From Lactiplantibacillus modestisalitolerans (GTDB taxonomy: Bacteria; Bacillota; Bacilli; Lactobacillales; Lactobacillaceae): 64,000 nucleotides of DNA. The stretch covers positions 62,001 through 126,000 of the forward strand of contig NZ_BJEA01000004.1 in NCBI RefSeq assembly GCF_005405425.1. Direction: 5' to 3'. How positions within the stretch are numbered: position 1 is the stretch's first letter; every line of letters starts with the position of its first letter. Made by a program: the position numbers and the translations under genes. This document shows positions 22,696-32,275 of this stretch, piece by piece. The notes under the pieces were generated by a model. It was given only the letters and a program-made list of their open reading frames with translations. It was not told the origin of the DNA and did not search any database.

Positions 22696-23007
22696 ATTCA
22701 TTAAGATTAATAATTGATTAAAAATCAAATCATTTTGAAAAGATGAGTACGCGGTAATGGTTACCTAGAGAGTTCCCGGTTGGTGCAAAGGGAATTAACC
22801 ATGAAGCTGAAGATGGTCTTGGAGTAATGAAGTGTGGCGAGCGCAACGCGTAAGTCCCACTTGGGTCGCACCCATTAACGTGCGGAGTTATTATAACTCT
22901 TGAGGCAATTGACGTGAGTCGGTTGTAAAAATGGGTGGTACCACGAACAAAACTGTTCGTCCTGTTATGGATTACAATGTAATCATAACGGGATGAGCAG
23001 TTTTTTT
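22696..23007 (+). promoter_or_regulatory. T-box riboswitch, methionine type
   Basis: The 0.3-kb leader holds a full T-box: the stem I element GATGAGTA near 22742, a distal loop, a specifier-loop context GAAG-ATG-G with codon ATG at 22813-22815, the T-box core GGGTGGTACCACG (22933-22945), and a terminator (22951-23007) that competes with the antiterminator. Uncharged tRNA-Met should stabilise antitermination. The methionine reading comes from the specifier position and fits the downstream methionine transporter genes. Confidence 0.9.
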
Positions 23008-23028
23008 AGTTGTAAGGAGGAATTGAAA

Positions 23029-24060
23029 TTGATTGAATTTAAAGACGTCACGAAGACCTTTAACACTAAACAGGGAACCGTGCACGCGGTTCAAGACGTT
23101 AATTTAAAAATCGAAGATGGGCACATTTACGGGATCGTTGGTTACTCTGGTGCCGGAAAGAGTACCTTGGTCCGGATGCTCAACGGTCTGGAAACGCCGA
23201 CTAGCGGGAGCGTTGACATTGACGGGGTTGAAATCACAGGTTTGGGAGCCGCAAAGTTGCGCGAAGAGCGCCAAAAGATTGGGATGATCTTCCAACATTT
23301 TAACCTATTGTGGTCGCGAACCGTCTTGCAAAACATCATGTTTCCACTTGAAATTGCGGGTCTGTCGAAGGCCGACGCCCAGAAAAAGGCGGAACACTTG
23401 GCCGATTTAGTGGGCTTAGCGGGCCGGGAAGCGGCTTACCCGTCTGAATTATCAGGTGGTCAAAAGCAGCGGGTCGGGATTGCACGGGCCCTAGCTAACG
23501 ATCCCCAAATTCTGTTGTCGGACGAAGCAACGAGTGCGCTGGATCCGCAGACGACGGACGAAGTGCTCGACTTACTATTATCAATCAACGAAAAGTTACA
23601 CTTGACGATTATCTTGATCACCCACGAAATGCACGTGATTCGTAAAATTGCGGACCACGTGGCGGTGATGGAAAATGGGAAGATTGTTGAACAGGGCCCG
23701 GTCCTCGACGTCTTTAAGCGACCACAACAGGCCGTTACGAAGCGGTTCGTCAATGAAGAAGTGACGCCATCGCTAGATGAAACGACGGTTGTCGTTGACC
23801 AGTTGATTAAAAAGTACCCACAAGGCGCCATCGTTAAATTAACGTTCCACGGCGATCAAGCGCAGCTCCCAATTGTTTCAGAAGTCCTTAAAAAGTATGA
23901 TTTGGACTTGAACATCATTGAGGGTGGGATTCACCAAACGCAAGAAGGGGCGATTGGCTCGCTCTACATTCAATTGAACGGTGAACGCGACCAGCTAGAC
24001 GGTGGGCTAGCGTACTTAAAGAAATTGCGGGTTGAAACGGAGGTCTTAAATCGTGAATGA
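23029..24060 (+). CDS. metN: Methionine ABC transporter ATP-binding protein
   Basis: ATPase of the MetNIQ importer. Walker A is GYSGAGKST (38-46), the ABC signature [15 protein letters not shown] follows near residue 140, Walker B is [12 protein letters not shown], and a C-terminal NIL regulatory domain covers about 265-343. I chose TTG 23029 (MIEFKDV), 8 bases after AAGGAGG, which matches family N termini. An upstream ATG lies inside the terminator and has no ribosome binding site. Overlaps metI by 8 bases. Confidence 0.93.
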   Translation: MIEFKDVTKTFNTKQGTVHAVQDVNLKIEDGHIYGIVGYSGAGKSTLVRMLNGLETPTSGSVDIDGVEITGLGAAKLREERQKIGMIFQHFNLLWSRTVLQNIMFPLEIAGLSKADAQKKAEHLADLVGLAGREAAYPSELSGGQKQRVGIARALANDPQILLSDEATSALDPQTTDEVLDLLLSINEKLHLTIILITHEMHVIRKIADHVAVMENGKIVEQGPVLDVFKRPQQAVTKRFVNEEVTPSLDETTVVVDQLIKKYPQGAIVKLTFHGDQAQLPIVSEVLKKYDLDLNIIEGGIHQTQEGAIGSLYIQLNGERDQLDGGLAYLKKLRVETEVLNRE

Positions 24061-24745
24061 TCAAGGGTTAGGTTCATATTTTCAATTCTCCAACGTTGAT
24101 TGGGGCAACATGTTATCGGCAACTTGGGAAACCGTTTGGTTGACGGTCGGCTCAATGATCGTGGTGGCAATTTTAGGGATTGCGCTTGGGTTACTTTTAT
24201 TTGAAACTACGAATAGCCATAATTTTTTGGTTCGAGCGCTGAACTGGATCGTTTCACTCTTCGTGAACGTCTTCCGGTCAATTCCATTTATTATTTTAAT
24301 CGTGTTACTGTTGCCAATTACGCAAAAGATTGTTGGGACCATTATCGGGCCCCGCGCGGCGTTACCATCATTGATTATTTCAGCCGCACCGTTTTATGCG
24401 CGGATGGTGGAATTAGCGTTCCACGAATTGGATCATGGCGTCATTGAAGCGGCCGAGTCGATGGGCGCGACCCGTTGGCAAATTATTCGCAAGGTATTGT
24501 TACCCGAAAGCATGCCAGCGTTGGTGTCCGGGATTACCGTGACAACCATTAGCTTAATTGGTTACACTGCCATGGCCGGTGCGATTGGGGCCGGCGGTTT
24601 AGGAAACTTAGCCTATCAAGACGGGTTCCAGTCCAATAACAATGCGATTACCTTAGTCGCTACGGTCATTATCGTTATCATTGTGTTTATTTTCCAGTTT
24701 ATTGGGGACATTGCCGTGCGGCATATTGATAAGCGGGTTAATTAA
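24053..24745 (+). CDS. metI: Methionine ABC transporter permease
   Basis: Membrane subunit with five hydrophobic segments and the permease coupling loop [22 protein letters not shown] (about residues 135-156), the site that contacts MetN. Length is 230. It starts with GTG 24053 inside the metN stop region (8-base overlap), so the two subunits are translationally coupled. Confidence 0.93.
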   Translation: MNDQGLGSYFQFSNVDWGNMLSATWETVWLTVGSMIVVAILGIALGLLLFETTNSHNFLVRALNWIVSLFVNVFRSIPFIILIVLLLPITQKIVGTIIGPRAALPSLIISAAPFYARMVELAFHELDHGVIEAAESMGATRWQIIRKVLLPESMPALVSGITVTTISLIGYTAMAGAIGAGGLGNLAYQDGFQSNNNAITLVATVIIVIIVFIFQFIGDIAVRHIDKRVN

Positions 24746-24780
24746 AAATTAAAGGGTCATACTTTTAGGAGGTATTTGAG

Positions 24781-25608
24781 ATGCGTAAAAAGGGAATTTT
24801 AGGATTATTAGCAGTTGCTGCCACCGCGTTTTTACTAGTAGGGTGTGGCAAGTCGTCGGACGCTAACAAGACGACCACCATCACGGTTGGGGCGTCGTCC
24901 GTACCGCACGCGCAGATTTTAAAGCACGTGCAACCACAACTGAAAAAGGAAGGCGTTAACCTGAAGGTTAAGGTATTCCAAGATTACGTCTTACCTAACA
25001 AAGCTTTAGCTTCGAAGGAACTGGACGCAAACTACTTCCAACACGCACCGTTCTTAAAGAACTGGAATAAAGAAAACCACGGTTCCTTAGTTTCAGCGGG
25101 GAGCGTGCACTTGGAACCAATTGGCGTCTTCTCCAAAAAGGTTAAAAATTTGAAGGACTTAAAAGACGGTGCCACGGTCTTAGTTAGCAGCAACGTGGCC
25201 GACTATGGGCGCGTTTTAACCCTCTTTAAAGATGCTGGTTTAATTACGATTAAGAAGGGGACCGATTTAACGTCCGCCACTTTTAATGACATTGCGACGA
25301 ACAAGCGCCACCTGAAGTTCAAGCACTCCTACGAAGCAAAATTGATGCCTCAATTTTACAAGAACAACGAAGGGGACGCGGTTGTCATTAACGCGAACTA
25401 CGCGGTTCAATCAGGTTTGAACCCAAGCAAAGATGCCATTGCGCTTGAAAAGTCTGATTCCCCGTACGCGAACTTAGTTGCCGTTCGTAAAGGGGATCAA
25501 AAGAAGCCGGCCATCAAAAAGTTAATGAAGGCTTTGACCTCTAAGAGTACTCAACAATGGATCAAGAACAAGTACAAGGGTGCCATCATGCCCGTTTCTG
25601 ATAACTAA
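24781..25608 (+). CDS. metQ: Methionine-binding lipoprotein MetQ
   Basis: Substrate-binding lipoprotein (NlpA/MetQ family) anchored to the outer face of the membrane. The signal peptide ends in the lipobox LVGC with Cys22 (MRKKGILGLL...FLLVGCG). The body shows family features such as VGASSVPHAQIL, LDANYFQHAPFL and VVINANYAVQSGL. Length is 275. AGGAGGT precedes ATG 24781 and a terminator follows. It completes the T-box-metNIQ operon. Confidence 0.94.
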   Translation: MRKKGILGLLAVAATAFLLVGCGKSSDANKTTTITVGASSVPHAQILKHVQPQLKKEGVNLKVKVFQDYVLPNKALASKELDANYFQHAPFLKNWNKENHGSLVSAGSVHLEPIGVFSKKVKNLKDLKDGATVLVSSNVADYGRVLTLFKDAGLITIKKGTDLTSATFNDIATNKRHLKFKHSYEAKLMPQFYKNNEGDAVVINANYAVQSGLNPSKDAIALEKSDSPYANLVAVRKGDQKKPAIKKLMKALTSKSTQQWIKNKYKGAIMPVSDN

Positions 25609-25618
25609 ATTGGTTTTA

Positions 25619-25657
25619 AATAGTGACGCCCTCTGCGGGGGACGTCACTATTTTTAT
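25619..25657 (+). terminator. Intrinsic terminator of metNIQ
   Basis: AATAGTGACG (25619-25628) pairs with CGTCACTATT (25643-25652), then T. Confidence 0.88.
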
Positions 25658-25782
25658 CTAAAAAAGTTAAATACGATTAGCAAAAAGATTAAAAGCGGAT
25701 GAGACTACGCCCCGCTTGACTTTCAAGCGGTTGCACGGTACGCTATTTTGGTAAAATAAACTACGGAATGGGGTTAACAAAC

Positions 25783-26712
25783 ATGCGTAAATATGGTGTG
25801 ATTGGGTTAGGACAAGTGGGGGCGACGGTCGCCTACACGTTGGTTCAGCGTGGAACCGTTGACGAATTGGTCTTAATTGATCAAAACGAAGCGTTGGCGC
25901 GGGCACAAAAGCTGGATCTGGACGACGCATCACCGCGGCTGAGCTCAACCACGAAAATTATTCTGAACGATTATGCGGCCCTCGCAGACGCCGAAGTGCT
26001 AATTATTGCAACTGGTAATATTGGCGCCATTGACATGAACAGTTCTAAAGGGCGGTTTGGGGAGTACGATTCCAATCAGGCCATTGTGCGCGACATTGCC
26101 CCTAAAATCGTGGCTTCGGGTTTTAAAGGAATTTTAATTGATATTATGAATCCGTGTGACGTTATGACGGACTACTTGCAACGGATGACCGGCTTTCCAC
26201 GTAACCGGGTCTTTGGAACCGGGACGTTCTTGGATACGGCGCGGATGCAAAAATACGTTGGTCAAGCCCTCAAAACGAACGGTAAAAACGTTGCCGGCTA
26301 CGTTTACGGCGAACACGGCAATTCCCAGTTTGTAGCCTGGTCGACGGTTAGTGTTAACGGCCAGCCAATTGACCAGTTTAAGACGTTGGATTTAACCCAA
26401 CTTGAAGAGGACGCGCGCCAGGGGGCCTTTGCGGTCATGGCGGGGAAGCACTACACGAACTTTGCCATTGCGACCTGTGGGGTTCGCTTGGCGGAAGCGG
26501 TTAGTGCGGATGCCCAGTTAGCTTGCCCAGTTTCCGCGTATGACCCGCAATACGGGACGTACGTCGGAATGCCCGCGGTTATTGGTAAAAACGGGGTTGA
26601 AAAACTGATTCAACTTGACTTGACGACTGAAGAACGGGCTTCGCTGGCCGCTTCGGCCCAGTTTATTAAGCAAAACGTGGACGCGTTACCCCAACCAGTA
26701 GTGGAATCGTAG
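25783..26712 (+). CDS. L-2-hydroxyisocaproate dehydrogenase (L-LDH/MDH superfamily)
   Basis: NAD-dependent dehydrogenase that reduces branched 2-oxo acids, such as 2-oxoisocaproate from leucine, to L-2-hydroxy acids. The NAD motif is GLGQVG (residues 8-13), catalytic His178 lies in GEHGNSQF, and FLDTARMQ carries Asp151 and Arg154. The GEHGNSQFVAWSTV context matches characterised L-HicDH, not true L-lactate dehydrogenase. I chose ATG 25783 (MRKYGVIG), 309 residues; ATG 25768 is possible but its N-terminal extension is unlike the family. It stands alone between two terminators. Confidence 0.85.
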   Translation: MRKYGVIGLGQVGATVAYTLVQRGTVDELVLIDQNEALARAQKLDLDDASPRLSSTTKIILNDYAALADAEVLIIATGNIGAIDMNSSKGRFGEYDSNQAIVRDIAPKIVASGFKGILIDIMNPCDVMTDYLQRMTGFPRNRVFGTGTFLDTARMQKYVGQALKTNGKNVAGYVYGEHGNSQFVAWSTVSVNGQPIDQFKTLDLTQLEEDARQGAFAVMAGKHYTNFAIATCGVRLAEAVSADAQLACPVSAYDPQYGTYVGMPAVIGKNGVEKLIQLDLTTEERASLAASAQFIKQNVDALPQPVVES

Positions 26713-26741
26713 CGCCAAGCACTGACGACTAAATTTAAATC

Positions 26742-26783
26742 AAAATCCTAACTGATCCGGACGGGGGCGGTTAGGATTTTTTT
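26742..26783 (+). terminator. Intrinsic terminator after the hydroxyacid dehydrogenase
   Basis: AAAATCCTAAC (26742-26752) pairs with GTTAGGATTTT (26770-26780), then T. Confidence 0.88.
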
Positions 26784-26876
26784 GGTAAATTTTTGGTTGA
26801 GAATTCGTGCATCTCTTAGGCAGCACCCCGTAAGAATGATAAAATAGAAGGTAATTTGAACAGGATGAGGTTGATT

Positions 26877-27851
26877 ATGCAAGCAGAAAAATTAGCGCAG
26901 GTCAAAACGACCGTTTTAAAATTGAGGCAACGCTTGATTGCCGGTGAGCTCTATCAATCGTTGCCGGAACGGGTTGGACTATTAATTGAGCAGGCCCCGA
27001 CAACGCCACTAACGACCGTGGCGCCGACGAATGATCAGCCCGTGTTGGCACTGATTAAAAAGTTAAAACATGATTTGCAAGCTGATGGACTGGATGAAAT
27101 CAAGGACGCTGATCTCCAAACATTACTAACGGGTGTGGGTTCGGTTGATCCGAAGGTGCGGGACCGCGGCGTTCGGTACCTACTCAACGAGGCGGTGCAG
27201 CTACAACTGTTACGGCCGGATCAGCTAGGAGCGATTTTTGACTATTTGGTTACGGATGACGTGTTGTTTGCCCATATTGATCAACCTACAAACGACGCAG
27301 TTTTTCAACGTTCGTACGCCATCGTGCTATTGTCACTGCTCGTTTACGTTCACTATACCGGGTTAACCTTTTTAACCGATGCGCGGATTCAAAAGCTGGT
27401 TGCCCAAACGAATACTTATTTAGTACTTGAACAGGACACCCGGGGCTTTGTTCAAGATAAGGGTTGGGCGCACGCGTACACCCACTTAGGAAACTTACTC
27501 GAACAATTGGCCGACGAACCGTCCTTAACGCGGGCGGATAAGTTATTAACGCTGGCCATCTTCATCAGTCGATATCAGCACCTGAAAACGCCGTTGATCT
27601 TCGGGGAAGCCGAGCGGTTATCCATGTACTTAGCCGTCCTGGCTAGTAAGGATCAGCTCTACACGGATTACATTTTACTTGCGTTTAAAAAGTGGCGGAC
27701 CGCATTAGTAATGGGACCGGAACCCGATAGTTACGCGGCCTGGACGCAGGTCTTCAATCGCAACCGGTTAATGGAAGCCATGGCGCTACATGATGACCTT
27801 CCAGATGCGCTGGTTGATTACTTAGACGATGAACTAGAATTTTTGGGCTAA
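26877..27851 (+). CDS. DUF2785 domain-containing protein
   Basis: A 324-residue, mostly helical soluble protein. The segment GWAHAYTHLGNLLEQLADEP (about residues 200-219) fits the W-A-H-A...H...LL signature of DUF2785, a family without known function. I chose ATG 26877 (MQAEKLAQVK), with AGGATGAGG 6 bases upstream, over in-frame TTG 26856 and ATG 26865. The quinone-oxidoreductase-like gene begins 32 bases downstream, so the two may be cotranscribed. Confidence 0.7.
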   Translation: MQAEKLAQVKTTVLKLRQRLIAGELYQSLPERVGLLIEQAPTTPLTTVAPTNDQPVLALIKKLKHDLQADGLDEIKDADLQTLLTGVGSVDPKVRDRGVRYLLNEAVQLQLLRPDQLGAIFDYLVTDDVLFAHIDQPTNDAVFQRSYAIVLLSLLVYVHYTGLTFLTDARIQKLVAQTNTYLVLEQDTRGFVQDKGWAHAYTHLGNLLEQLADEPSLTRADKLLTLAIFISRYQHLKTPLIFGEAERLSMYLAVLASKDQLYTDYILLAFKKWRTALVMGPEPDSYAAWTQVFNRNRLMEAMALHDDLPDALVDYLDDELEFLG

Positions 27852-27883
27852 ATTATTTTAGCTAACGGAAGGGAAGTTTTACG

Positions 27884-28912
27884 ATGTTAGCAAAAGCAGT
27901 TGGAACGTACGAAGGATTAGCAATAAGTGATGATAAGAGCTTGCAGGACGTTACCATCGATGTCCCCGAACCCCGCGGCCGGGACATTTTAGTGGCAGTT
28001 CAAGCAAGTGGGGTCAATCCGATCGATACGAAGCAACGCCAAAATCAGGCGAAGCAAGCGACCCCGCGGGTCCTGGGCTTTGACGCCGTCGGCAAGGTTC
28101 TGGCCGTTGGCGAACGGGTCACAACGATTATGGTGGGCGACATTGTGTATTATGCGGGTGCGGTTGGCCGCCAGGGCAGTAATGCGGCTTACCAGCTTGT
28201 GGATGAACGCTTGGCTGCGGAAGCCCCGAAGCATTGGTCCGTTACCGATGCGGTGGGGTTGCCGCTAACGGCCTTAACGGCGTGGGAAACTTTATTTGAA
28301 AAGCTTCCGTTTGAAGCGCGCCAAAACGCGAACCGCGGGAAAAGCGTTTTACTAATTAATGGCGCCGGCGGGGTCGGCTCGATTGCCATTCAACTGGCCA
28401 AGTGGGCGGGACTAACGGTGATTACCACGGCCGGCCGCCCAGAAACCACGGCTTGGTGCCAGCGGTTAGGGGCTGATTTAGTCCTGGATTATCATCAGGA
28501 CCTAGGGGCCCAACTGAAAGCGGCCAACTTGGATGGTGTCGACCAAGTCGCGCTGTTCCATTCAACGGATCAGTACTTACCACGGGTTGTGCCGTTGTTG
28601 CGCCCACTGGGGACAATCGTGGCCGTCGTAACCAATCAAGCGCCGCTACCAATGGACTTATTAAAACCAAAGAGCCTGAACTTTGCTTGGGAATTCATGT
28701 TTACTAAGGCTAACTTCCGGATGCCCGCAATGGCGACGCAGGGAACGATTTTAGCGCGGGTCGCTGCACTAGCGGATGCTGGTCACCTGCAACCAACGAC
28801 TAAGCAGGTCCTGCACGGCATTAATGCGGACAACTTAAAAAAAGCCCACGCCATCGTTGAAGGCGGTCAAATGTTAGGTAAATTAGTTTTAACCGGACCC
28901 TTTGATGCCTAG
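27884..28912 (+). CDS. Medium-chain dehydrogenase/reductase, quinone oxidoreductase-like
   Basis: MDR-superfamily NADPH-dependent oxidoreductase of 342 residues. The N-terminal GroES-like domain has SGVNPIDTKQR (about 43-53), and the Rossmann motif is NGAGGVGSIAIQLAK (about 154-168). The catalytic-zinc cysteine of classical alcohol dehydrogenases is absent, which points to a quinone or enone reductase rather than an alcohol dehydrogenase. Databases often label this subgroup a zinc-binding alcohol dehydrogenase family protein; the substrate is unknown. AAGGGAAG precedes ATG 27884. Confidence 0.8.
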   Translation: MLAKAVGTYEGLAISDDKSLQDVTIDVPEPRGRDILVAVQASGVNPIDTKQRQNQAKQATPRVLGFDAVGKVLAVGERVTTIMVGDIVYYAGAVGRQGSNAAYQLVDERLAAEAPKHWSVTDAVGLPLTALTAWETLFEKLPFEARQNANRGKSVLLINGAGGVGSIAIQLAKWAGLTVITTAGRPETTAWCQRLGADLVLDYHQDLGAQLKAANLDGVDQVALFHSTDQYLPRVVPLLRPLGTIVAVVTNQAPLPMDLLKPKSLNFAWEFMFTKANFRMPAMATQGTILARVAALADAGHLQPTTKQVLHGINADNLKKAHAIVEGGQMLGKLVLTGPFDA

Positions 28913-29014
28913 GCCTGCGGAATTTAAATGGTAAAAATGTTTCCAATTGCGTGGAGATATTGTAGAATTAATGAAGCCGTAGTATGAAATAAATCTCGAT
29001 AGGATGAACAAATT

Positions 29015-30127
29015 ATGGAGACACAAAAAAAGATCCACGTTGGCATGTTGTTTGGTGGGAACTCTTCGGAACACGACGTTTCGAAGCGCTCCGCGCATAA
29101 TATTTATGATGCCATGGACAAAGATAAGTATGACATCGATTTATTTTTATTGACGAAGGACGGAATTGTTTTAAGCGACGCGGCAACGCGCCGGGTCTTT
29201 GATGGTGAAGCAGAAGATGACGTTGTGGCGGAAGTCTTACCACAAATGGATATGAGTGATCCATTAGCGCCAATCAAAAATTTGGCACTGGCTAAGGATA
29301 TTGATATTTTCTATCCAGTCGTTCACGGTAATCTCGGGGAAGACGGTACTTTGCAAGGCCTATTCAAATTACTGAAGAAGCCCTACGTTGGGAGCGGGGT
29401 TTTAGCTTCCGCTGCCAGTTTTGACAAGGATATTACGAAGCAAATCTTGACCCACCACCACATTCAAAATACGAAGTACGTCGTGGTCACCCCGGAAAAT
29501 CGGGCAATGATGACCTACGACTATTTGCAGGAAAAATTGGGGCGCCACTTGTTTATTAAACCGGCAAACCAAGGTTCTTCCGTTGGGATTCACAAGGCCG
29601 TTAACGAGCAGGAGTACCTGGACGGGTTAGCGGACGCCTTTAAGTACGATTACAAGATCTTAGTTGAAGAATCGATTGATAATCCGCGCGAAGTGGAATG
29701 TTCAATCTTAGGTAATGAAAACCCGCAAGCCTCCAAGTTAGGGGCCATCGATGTACCGAAAACGGACACTTTCTACGATTACAATAACAAGTTCGTGGAC
29801 GCAAGTGGGGTCGCTTTTGAGTTACCAGTTGAATTGCCAGCCGACTTAACGAAGCGGATTCAAGAAATGTCGTTAGGCGCCTTCAAAGCATTGGGCTTGA
29901 AGGGAATGGCCCGGGTCGATTTCTTAGTTTCAGAAGATGGCGAACCTTATTTAGGTGAAATCAATACGTTACCTGGATTTACTAACATTAGTTTGTATCC
30001 AAAATTATGGGAAGTTTCAGGAATCAGTTATACGGATTTAATTGACCGGTTGATTGAATTGGGCTTTGAAGAATTTAAGCGCCAGTCTGAAATTCACTAT
30101 GACTTTGTGGCGCTTGATGCTGAATAG
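29015..30127 (+). CDS. ddl: D-alanine-D-alanine ligase family, probably D-Ala-D-lactate type
   Basis: ATP-grasp ligase that makes the terminal depsipeptide or dipeptide of the peptidoglycan precursor. The N-terminal motif is GGNSSEHDVS (14-23), the ATP-grasp lysine region FIKPANQGSSVG is near 180-191, and the metal site is LGEINTLPGFT. The omega-loop position occupied by Tyr in strict D-Ala-D-Ala ligases (E. coli DdlB Tyr216) is Phe260 here (YNNKFVDASG; codon TTC at 29792-29794). This Tyr-to-Phe change is established for D-Ala-D-Lac ligases of intrinsically vancomycin-resistant lactobacilli and Leuconostoc. Length is 370, and a terminator follows. Confidence 0.92.
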   Translation: METQKKIHVGMLFGGNSSEHDVSKRSAHNIYDAMDKDKYDIDLFLLTKDGIVLSDAATRRVFDGEAEDDVVAEVLPQMDMSDPLAPIKNLALAKDIDIFYPVVHGNLGEDGTLQGLFKLLKKPYVGSGVLASAASFDKDITKQILTHHHIQNTKYVVVTPENRAMMTYDYLQEKLGRHLFIKPANQGSSVGIHKAVNEQEYLDGLADAFKYDYKILVEESIDNPREVECSILGNENPQASKLGAIDVPKTDTFYDYNNKFVDASGVAFELPVELPADLTKRIQEMSLGAFKALGLKGMARVDFLVSEDGEPYLGEINTLPGFTNISLYPKLWEVSGISYTDLIDRLIELGFEEFKRQSEIHYDFVALDAE

Positions 30128-30167
30128 AATTGTGATCAATTAATTCGGGAGGATTAATTAATCGTAT

Positions 30168-30208
30168 GGTGGTTGGGATGAGTTCGTTCATCGCGGCCAC
30201 TTTTTTTA
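30168..30208 (+). terminator. Intrinsic terminator after ddl
   Basis: GTGG...GATGA and TCATC...CCAC form an imperfect stem (30168-30200), followed by seven T. Confidence 0.75.
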
Positions 30209-30210
30209 TG

Positions 30211-30262
30211 GTTCTGTACCAATGGGTGTTGAAATTACCGCCAGCAGCGGGGGGCACCGATT
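30211..30262 (+). repeat. Dispersed repeat family 1, copy A (solo end)
   Basis: CTGTACCAAT...GAAATTACCGCCAGCAGCGGGGGGCACCG matches the conserved end of the element at 41171-41382. It is truncated after the CACCG core. It sits between the ddl terminator and the GDPD gene. Confidence 0.6.
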
Positions 30263-30313
30263 ATGCGAACCTGCCGCTAATTAGGTTAAAATTTTGAGGA
30301 AGGAGGAATCGAC

Positions 30314-31870
30314 ATGCCCATTAAAGCTACTGACCTGCTTCACCGGGGCTGGCAAACATTTAGGGGGCCGCTGGGTCCCATCTGGTTCGCTGGATTGGGG
30401 CTCGGGTTGCTCGTTAGTCTGAGTGGACTCCTGATTGGTGGGTGGCCCACCTTACTGGGGCTATTGCTACTGAGTGGCTGGCTCCCATTACTAGCCGAAC
30501 TGAGTGGTGGGACCCGCTGGTCGTGGCGCCAACGTGGTCAGTGTTGGGGCTGGTTACTGGGACTAGCCATCCTGTGGCTGCCCCTCGGCTGGGGCGGCTA
30601 CCTATCAACTTTACAGGCGGGCCTCACCCTCCCAGTTGAGTGGCAAAACTGGCTATTTATGCACCGTTATGACTGGTTGCCCGCGGTTGGCGTCCTTTGG
30701 GGTGGGGCTTGGTTAATTTCGTGGAAATGGTTGCCCGCGGTTCGGCGTCAATTGCAGCGGCCCGGGTCGCTGCGCACCTTTCTGATTACTGGTTGGCAAA
30801 CGCCCTGGCGGACCGTGGCCTGGCAGGGACTCCGGGGGTGCCGCTACTTGCTAGCATGGCTAGGATTAGCGGTTAGCTGGGCCGCGCTAACGTGGTTGGC
30901 CGAATTATGGACGCCGGTTGCTGGGCGCGTAACGGCCACCCTGGGATTAGTGAGTTTACGGGCAGTCGTTTGGCTCGTTGTTGCGGGGTGGTGGTCGACT
31001 TGGTGGCCCGCCGTGCCCGTTCAGCGGCACAGTTGGTGGCACTTGGTTGCTGGCCTGGTGATTGCGAGTGCCTGGTTAGGGACCAGCTGGTGGTTAAATG
31101 GCCCACAGACGCGCACGCCGGCCGTGATTGCCCACCGGGGTGTCGATGGTCGTGACGGCGTGCAAAATACAACGACGGCGCTCACAAGGACTGTCCGCCG
31201 GAGTCAACCGGCCCGGGTTGAAATGGATATTCAACCCACTGCTGACCGTCAGTGGGTCGTGATGCACGACCCGACCTTAAACCAGTTGAGTGCGTGGTCG
31301 GGGCCAGTTGAGCATTACCGGTTGTCCCAGTTAAGTGGCCTGCCCCTGACGGAAGCGGGCCAGCGCGGCCGGTTAAGTAGTTTCGACGACTACCTACGGG
31401 TGGCTGACCAGCGGCGCCAACCGTTGTTAGTTGAAATTAAAGCGGTCGGGGCGGCACCGGCGCTCGTCGGTCCCTTCGTCGCGCAGTATGGGGCGCGGTT
31501 ATTAACCGACCACGCGACGTTACATTCTTTGGATTATCAAATCGTTGCAGGCTTAAAGCGGCGTCAACCGCAATTAACGGTTGGCTACGTGACGCCATTT
31601 TACCTGACGGCGTTTGCTAACGATACCGCCGCGGACTTCTATTCGTTACAGGCGCTGACGGTCACAGCGGCCCAGGTAAGGAGCGCTCACCGGCAAGGGC
31701 GTCGGGTTTACGTTTGGACGGTTGACCGTCCGTTTCAGATGCACCGCATGCGAGCGCTGGGCGTTGACGGCATCATCACCAACCATCCCAGTCGCTTACG
31801 ACCCATTCTTCGCCACTCCGAGCATTACAATTTTTATCAGTTCATAAATTGGACCGTTAGTTGGTTATAA
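30314..31870 (+). CDS. Membrane-anchored glycerophosphodiester phosphodiesterase
   Basis: The first half (about residues 1-265) is a Trp-rich membrane domain with six to eight hydrophobic segments. The second half is a GDPD domain: His-Arg-Gly at 274-276 (AHRGVDG), EMDIQ, and MHDPTLN with the second catalytic His, ending in VDGIITNHP. The usual ENT motif reads QNT (GVQNT), which is also seen in lactic-acid-bacterial members of this architecture. The likely reaction is hydrolysis of glycerophosphodiesters, or turnover of lipid or teichoic acid head groups, at the outer membrane face. AAGGAGGA precedes ATG 30314. Confidence 0.88.
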   Translation: MPIKATDLLHRGWQTFRGPLGPIWFAGLGLGLLVSLSGLLIGGWPTLLGLLLLSGWLPLLAELSGGTRWSWRQRGQCWGWLLGLAILWLPLGWGGYLSTLQAGLTLPVEWQNWLFMHRYDWLPAVGVLWGGAWLISWKWLPAVRRQLQRPGSLRTFLITGWQTPWRTVAWQGLRGCRYLLAWLGLAVSWAALTWLAELWTPVAGRVTATLGLVSLRAVVWLVVAGWWSTWWPAVPVQRHSWWHLVAGLVIASAWLGTSWWLNGPQTRTPAVIAHRGVDGRDGVQNTTTALTRTVRRSQPARVEMDIQPTADRQWVVMHDPTLNQLSAWSGPVEHYRLSQLSGLPLTEAGQRGRLSSFDDYLRVADQRRQPLLVEIKAVGAAPALVGPFVAQYGARLLTDHATLHSLDYQIVAGLKRRQPQLTVGYVTPFYLTAFANDTAADFYSLQALTVTAAQVRSAHRQGRRVYVWTVDRPFQMHRMRALGVDGIITNHPSRLRPILRHSEHYNFYQFINWTVSWL

Positions 31871-32123
31871 TGCCCTAAAGAGCTAATTAGAAAGTGTCTT
31901 AATTAATTAGGAACTGGTGATGAGCTGCTACCGGTACTCTGAAAATGGTCGCAAAGACTAGTACCGGCCGGATTGTTGATTTGGCGGGCTAGTTGGTTAG
32001 CAGAACTACCAAACAACGCGTATGTTTATTGATGTGCAAAACGGGGTTCACTAATGATTAATAAATGACCATCCCTATTAAAGCTGGTATAACTTAATAT
32101 TAAATAAGAATTAATCTTATTTC
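31871..32123 (+). other. AT-rich non-coding stretch before the XRE/TPR regulator
   Basis: No ORF with a ribosome binding site. One hairpin is visible, CCGGTAC...GTACCGG (about 31938-31973). Near its 3' end, AATAAGAATTAATCTTATTT forms a short palindrome just upstream of the regulator's promoter. Confidence 0.4.
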
Positions 32124-32152
32124 TTGCGTATTATGTCTTATCTGAATATAAT
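32124..32152 (+). promoter_or_regulatory. Promoter of the XRE/TPR regulator
   Basis: TTGCGT (32124-32129), 17-base spacer, TATAAT (32147-32152). It creates a leader of about 160 bases. Confidence 0.75.
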
Positions 32153-32233
32153 TATAGACGTGATTGGTATCGTCCAATTCATTGGCGTCCAACTATTTGA
32201 ACATCTCTTTAAAGGATCGATTAGGCATAAGCG

Positions 32234-32275
32234 ACGACTAACTTGCGAGTGGGGTCGGGTTAGTTGTGATTTTTG
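32234..32275 (+). terminator. Terminator-like hairpin inside the regulator leader
   Basis: ACGACTAAC (32234-32242) pairs over nine positions with GTTAGTTGT (32259-32267), followed by GATTTTTG. It lies between the promoter and the regulator start, so it could attenuate transcription. Confidence 0.6.

Noticed and set aside
25768-25782. ATG 25768 as start of the L-2-hydroxyisocaproate dehydrogenase
   Set aside because: The extra five residues are unlike the family N terminus MRKYGVIGLG, which starts at ATG 25783.
30414-31172. Long antisense and shifted ORFs within the GDPD gene
   Set aside because: They are by-products of a GC-rich, Trp-rich coding sequence, without ribosome binding sites.
32022-32054. 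Very short ORF (about ten codons) before the XRE regulator as a pheromone candidate
   Set aside because: It has no ribosome binding site, no signal sequence, and lies upstream of the regulator's own promoter.
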